This document shows positions 15,701-18,209 of a DNA stretch of 18,209 nucleotides, in pieces. The DNA comes from an uncultured Lachnospiraceae bacterium (GTDB lineage Bacteria > Bacillota > Clostridia > Lachnospirales > Lachnospiraceae). The translations under genes and the position numbers were made by a program. Location: the NCBI GenBank assembly GCA_910577765.1, contig CAJTOV010000072.1, positions 1 through 18,209 on the forward strand, given 5' to 3'. Position 1 is the first letter of the stretch. Each line of letters opens with the position of its first letter. Under the pieces are notes generated by a model that saw nothing but the letters and a program-made list of their open reading frames with translations, was not told where the DNA came from and ran no database searches.

Positions 15701-18209
15701 CAGTACGACCCCAGAGGCAACCTGACCGGATCCACCGACGCGGAAGGGGCAAAGACTGCCTATGTCTATGATGCCATTGACCGGCTGACAGATTTTACTG
15801 ACGGCAGGGGCAATGAAACAGTATACGAGTACGATGAACTGTCCCGCCTGATTGCCCACACCACACCGGAAGGCAGCCGGAGCGAGTACCGCTATGACGC
15901 CCTCAGCCGCCTGACAAAGGCAAAGGACCCCAACGGCCTCATTACCGAATACCAGTATGATGCCATGGGCAACCGGATCGCCAGCATTTCCCCGAAGGGG
16001 GCAAGGACCACTTACGACTATGACCGGCATGACGAGCTGGTGCGGGAGACCGACCCGGCAGGGAATGCCACCACCTACACCGTGGATTTAAACCGCCGGG
16101 TGACGGAACTGACCCAGAAAAACGGGGCAAAGTACACCTACACCTACGATGCAGTACACCGGCTGACCGGCATCACCACGCCCCTGGGATTAAAGCGGGA
16201 ACTGTCCTATGACGTGGCCGACAATGTCATCAGGGATACTGACAGCCTGGACCGGACCAGCACCTATGAATACGACATCATGCACCGGATGACGAAATCC
16301 GTCAATGCCGAGGGCGGGGTTACCACCTACGGCTATGATATCCGGGGCAACCGGAACCGTCTGGATGATGCCCTGGGCTACACCTGGAATTACCGGTACG
16401 ACCTGGTGGACCAGCTGACAGCCAGCGTGGACCCGGAAGGAAAGGCCACAGAGATCGCCTATAACCTGGTAGGGGAAATCAGTGCCATCACAAAACCCGG
16501 AAACCGCAGGACTGACTTCCAGTACGACCGCAACTACAACCTGACCGGTCTCAGTGACCCCAAAGGCTATATTTATGAATACACATATGACCGGGACAAC
16601 CGCCTGACCGGGACAAAGAATCCCCTGGGCGAGACAGAAACCATTGTATATGATCCCGGAAACCGTGTGACTTCTGTCACAGACCGGATGGGACTGGTGG
16701 AAAGCTACACCCATGACCCCCATGGAAATGTCTTAAGCGTAAAGGCCACCGACGGACTGGTAACCCGGTTCAGCTACGACATCCTGGACCGTCTGGTGCA
16801 GGTGGACATGCCGGGGAACTTAAAGACCACCTATACCTACGACGCCATGGGCAGTGTCACCAGCACCACGGACACCATGCTGCGGACCACCCGCTACACC
16901 TATGACGCAGAAGGGAACATGACCTCCCTGACCGATGCGGAGGGGCGCACCGAGCAGTGGGCCTACGATGCCGGGGGCAGGCAGACCGGCTACACCAGCA
17001 ACGGCGGAAACCGGATCTGCTATGACTATGACCGGCTCAATGACCTGGTGGAGAAATCCTACGGGGATGTCCGGGACCCGGAGAACCGGGAAGGGGTGCG
17101 CTACGCCTATGATGTCATGGGACAGAGAGTGTCCATGACAGACCGCAGCGGCTTATCCTCCTACGAATATGACGGCCTGGGCAGGATCACAAAGGTGACC
17201 ACCGGCTCCGGGGAAGTGACGGAATACCGGTATGACGGCTGTGACCAGCTGGAGAGCATCACCTATGCCGACGGAAAGAAAGTCAGCTATGAATATGACA
17301 GGAATGACAACCTGACTACAGTCACGGACCGGACCGGCGCAAAGACCACCTATGTCTATGACGCCATTAACCGGGTGACGGAGATCCACCGTCCCAACGG
17401 TGTCAGCACCTACAGTACCTACAATGCCAGGGACCAGATCGTGTCCATGAGGAATGTCTGCGACGACTGCGGCTGGGTCATCAGCCAGTATGACTATACC
17501 TACGATGACCGGGGCTTTATTGTGGGCGAGGCAGCCACCGAATCCCTCTACGGCTATGCCTGGGATGACAGGCATGACGGGAAACACGAAAACGGGCGCC
17601 ATGATGACCAGTACCCCCATGGAGGACAGCATACCAACAAGCACGGAAAGGACGGGAAGTACAACTTCCAGATCATAGAAACAAAGCGGGCCTTTGTGTA
17701 CGATGACAACGGAAAACTGGTGGAAGCCACAGAGGACGAGGAACGCCAGGGCCGCTATGTCTACAGCTTCGGCTATGACGACATGGGCAACCGGACCTCC
17801 TACCGGAAAACCCGGAACGGAAAAGTCCAGGAAAGTGCGGAATACACCTACAACCTGGCCAACCAGCTGACCGCGGCAAGGCTCTACGACGGAAAACATT
17901 ATAAGAACGTGGAATACACCTACGATGCGGACGGCAACCGGACGCTGCGGGAAGAGGTCAAGGACGACGGGACCCGGAAAGTGGAGCAGAGCTTCCAGTA
18001 CACGGTGGAGAACCGTCTGAAAGCAGTCCGTGACGGAAAGGACCTGCTGGTGGCCATGGCCTACGACGGGGACGGAAACCGGATCTTCCAGCTGAACTAC
18101 AACCTGCACACCGACGATGACTGGAAAGGCAACTCCGGAAACGGGAACAACAAGGACAACACCGGAAGCGGAAACAGCGGAAAGAACAGCGGCAACGGGA
18201 CCGGGAGCA
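9749..18209 (+). CDS. Giant secreted WapA/Rhs-like YD-repeat protein (3' end beyond window)
   Basis: The frame is open for 2820 codons and runs off the window. A signal peptide covers residues 1 to about 33 (KKNKAWKKR, hydrophobic core, AEAATA). A linker rich in ATGSNA-like motifs follows. The beta-rich region at about 350-507 resembles the N-terminal part of WapA-type proteins (VFPGVDVQY, YPVRLDP). A DNRLRE-like domain spans about 514-698 (WDPATVTW, VTDTYYRW) and contains DSDGDGVKD at 599-607. A LysM-like motif is at about 893-938, a DUF6531-like Rhs N-terminal module at about 972-1045, and an acidic Ala/Glu/Ser linker at about 1074-1133. YD repeats of about 21 residues then run almost to the end, broken by a CxxC and His-rich block (2571-2632). 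The last 28 residues are Gly/Asn/Ser linker. Known relatives form a shell around a variable C-terminal toxin; here that part lies outside the window. The gene has its own promoter downstream of a terminator. Confidence 0.93.
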   Translation, partial: MKKNKAWKKRLVSILLCVTMTVPSMAPILAEAATAIGNQPRRVDFTRPEALRLDDLGISTATGSNAPTAAGNREENAATATGSNASGITTATDSDIREPEEFYELPSDEPDGILVQFDETRNIRTYQQGETEFVTVIGGYSGLYRDVDGKIRSVDNRIMKTGGNQDGSVSIDDDDEDDDSLYGSGDVELVNDLTFDIPSESSGVRRGLAGEAIDEDRLLPRKALSRKEKTEDRQSEQNTPKNGAQKFRTAVGPGENPGKKLHEMIQAKKAAAEEAEGAETAGTSRATGSNAAPGSGNSAPGGTGTSGTTTSGDVSTGTITSGTGGSKKATPSNAETATGEAYYNQSGPLDLCLPEKMDRKEGYTISDRRDALEVIPLEGDYSRSSASGNMVRYSSVFPGVDVQYTVLGSTVKEDIILLDRQDRNAFSYQLKSGTLKFKKDGETLLAYRDTWHRPKFALTAPVMVDAEGNTSTAIRLVYRSADRTITYTADREWLDAPERAYPVRLDPAGAVLVDYSAFTLNMVSKGGPHLGTPDASGKYFGTSLNPMAGFSEDYGYCRAMIQINPAWETLMGSSSAGQDSGSGTDSQEPGGGDTPGGPDSDGDGVKDVELVLHTVTKDATNNTAFALFVASKPWDPATVTWQSMKRDGVDTGMTQTGDLALSSANDKQKREMTFNVTDTYYRWVKEPATRTGFVLQAYVEGGDQDYIPGTSDVGSVSWAETFYNHTGGTEFGPCLRVAWQGRLENANLKTMEMSEFDVDVDPGMAESPAGGRTTLGVVAHGVSQEGSTIEYRFVEEEGGAEADAGETSAGGDAKYADFTAVDSSCLPATHLDSNWQSEPATMVQPPLEFNKIYYVEAKGTGKNIEEDEEGNLKQGDETVETEWIRKEENRFLLYEVQATDILPRIARHYGVDTKVLQQDNQFGYQLVEAGNILFIRNPVTDEPYTMPLDAAAMEEFIKYCLMHDLDPRCMVGGEPVNLSTGGFYMERSDASLKDLDGEFAITRSYSGLHPYFRSEFGMGWNSPIGERIMVLPDGTILYTTGSGKGIVFEKDGNSYKAPEGYDYELKAVDTVDYPEGSGTPEDVEEEDGEEAERRKLAARAAETASSAAAADTPDSEETDSGESAEKVSPSDGWEITEPDGTVRTFNHYGLLLTKKNRKGHTTSYIYDSDYLLTEITSPSGKSFGITMEPDGKITEIVLPDGGTLAYEYDDSDNLTAFTDQEGATIRYEYDADHRMTAWYDENGTRVIENVLDSQGRVVEQTDALGSVMAFTYSGTETAVTDNNGHTTVYKQDDQMRNVAVTYANGDRESSAYSEDNRLESRTDANGATTRYTYDKAGNILSVTRDDGSRATYTYNEYAQPLTAKDYEGNTTRFSYDEKGNLQSMTDGEGSTTRYGYDDLSRIVSMTDADGNRSRFAYDGEEAVVSAYTDGAGNTSRFTYDAMNRVLTETDPEGNTTEHTYNAKGWETATTAADGGVTAYAFSPAGEVLSITDPMGVETTFTYDAQHNILSGEDALGNTLAYEYDGNYNRISETNAKGDITAYRYDERNRLVETTDALGNSTTYTLDGMGNTTSTTDRRGNITVSAYDPVLNLPVSATDALGNETGYTYDRNGNLTGIHYPDGTSVSYAYDRAGRLAKTVAQNGLETVITYDGNGNIVRVTDDETRVYRFTYDGCNRLVEAVDPLGGVQTYAYDRAGRQVRTTDENSHETGYTYDAVGRLKEITDALGGTISRDYDLNGRTLSVTDQNRHTTTWHYDVLGQVLAEVDAAGNITAMEYDSLGNVAKTTDALKGETSLEVDALSRTTRITDALGGEYTCRYDEEGNLILVIFPDGDTIQMSYDSTGRMTHHQDEAGVVTTYEYDSMGRITKAEDNIGNVMHYEYDVCGNLVKQTDTIGRDAVYVYDRFNRLASVTGTDQATTAYTYDVLDRLTSVTQADGTVTTYEYDPAGNLVKTTEPGEAVWTYAYDAINRLTGKVNPLGAATTFQYDPRGNLTGSTDAEGAKTAYVYDAIDRLTDFTDGRGNETVYEYDELSRLIAHTTPEGSRSEYRYDALSRLTKAKDPNGLITEYQYDAMGNRIASISPKGARTTYDYDRHDELVRETDPAGNATTYTVDLNRRVTELTQKNGAKYTYTYDAVHRLTGITTPLGLKRELSYDVADNVIRDTDSLDRTSTYEYDIMHRMTKSVNAEGGVTTYGYDIRGNRNRLDDALGYTWNYRYDLVDQLTASVDPEGKATEIAYNLVGEISAITKPGNRRTDFQYDRNYNLTGLSDPKGYIYEYTYDRDNRLTGTKNPLGETETIVYDPGNRVTSVTDRMGLVESYTHDPHGNVLSVKATDGLVTRFSYDILDRLVQVDMPGNLKTTYTYDAMGSVTSTTDTMLRTTRYTYDAEGNMTSLTDAEGRTEQWAYDAGGRQTGYTSNGGNRICYDYDRLNDLVEKSYGDVRDPENREGVRYAYDVMGQRVSMTDRSGLSSYEYDGLGRITKVTTGSGEVTEYRYDGCDQLESITYADGKKVSYEYDRNDNLTTVTDRTGAKTTYVYDAINRVTEIHRPNGVSTYSTYNARDQIVSMRNVCDDCGWVISQYDYTYDDRGFIVGEAATESLYGYAWDDRHDGKHENGRHDDQYPHGGQHTNKHGKDGKYNFQIIETKRAFVYDDNGKLVEATEDEERQGRYVYSFGYDDMGNRTSYRKTRNGKVQESAEYTYNLANQLTAARLYDGKHYKNVEYTYDADGNRTLREEVKDDGTRKVEQSFQYTVENRLKAVRDGKDLLVAMAYDGDGNRIFQLNYNLHTDDDWKGNSGNGNNKDNTGSGNSGKNSGNGTGS
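13151..18108 (+). repeat. YD-repeat array within the giant gene
   Basis: The coding sequence repeats with a period of about 63 bases. Each unit reads roughly YxYDxxGNLxxxTDxxGxTT, the Rhs/YD repeat that builds a beta-spiral cocoon in known structures. The number of units is in the order of 70 by length. Copies vary at DNA level but share short identical words such as GATGCCCTGGG. The array is interrupted at 17459-17668 by a CxxC and His-rich block. Confidence 0.92.
18123..18209 (+). repeat. Low-complexity Gly/Asn/Ser linker at the window edge
   Basis: After the last YD unit the frame encodes only Gly, Asn, Ser, Lys, Asp and Thr after a single Trp. Such a linker would separate the YD shell from a following module, perhaps the Rhs core and toxin, which is not visible here. 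Confidence 0.8.

Noticed and set aside
13151..18108. CRISPR-like array or tandem DNA repeat
   Set aside because: The 63-base periodicity comes from protein YD repeats; there are no identical repeats with unique spacers.

Overview
This window looks like the end of a conjugation operon of an integrative/conjugative element, or a related Gram-positive mobile element, in a GC-rich Firmicute. I would guess Lachnospiraceae of the Clostridium clostridioforme/Enterocloster kind. Reasons: strong AGGAGG-type ribosome binding sites, LPXTG and signal-peptide architecture, a VirB4 of clostridial conjugative-transposon type, and large secreted YD-repeat proteins. The species is inference. All credible genes lie on the + strand. 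I see no tRNA, rRNA, CRISPR array, insertion sequence or attachment site.

Region 1 (1-8060) is a tightly packed transfer operon. (a) The C-terminal part of a protein whose start lies upstream of the window; it aligns with the ATPase half of the next gene but has lost the P-loop and Walker B, so it is a pseudo-ATPase paralogue of VirB4. (b) An intact VirB4-type conjugation ATPase. (c) A 1364-residue membrane-anchored protein with a basic cytoplasmic N-terminus, one membrane segment, a Cys/His-rich block, a lysozyme-like domain and a C39-like cysteine peptidase domain; this is the likely wall-opening (VirB1-like) component. (d) An HD-GYP-type phosphohydrolase.

Region 2 (8057-9460) is a secreted LPXTG protein with Ig-like domains. 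Its start overlaps the HD gene by four bases (ATGA), so it belongs to the same operon. A good intrinsic terminator follows at 9524-9554.

Region 3 (9461-9748) is a 288-base AT-rich spacer with the terminator, a candidate extended -10 promoter, a CGTATA direct repeat and a four-codon minigene with a consensus Shine-Dalgarno.

Region 4 (9749-18209, running off the end) is one uninterrupted reading frame of at least 2820 codons. It encodes a secreted WapA/Rhs-like protein: signal peptide, N-terminal beta-rich region, DNRLRE-like domain, LysM-like motif, DUF6531-like domain, then about 1600 residues of YD repeats, and finally a Gly/Asn/Ser linker at the window edge. Any C-terminal toxin and immunity gene would be outside the window.

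Possible joint role (inference): the element builds a conjugation channel, cuts the wall, displays a surface protein for cell contact, and carries a contact-dependent or polymorphic-toxin-like giant protein as separately transcribed cargo. The best candidates for something undescribed are the paired pseudo-VirB4/VirB4 ATPases and the HD-GYP plus LPXTG pair embedded in the transfer operon.
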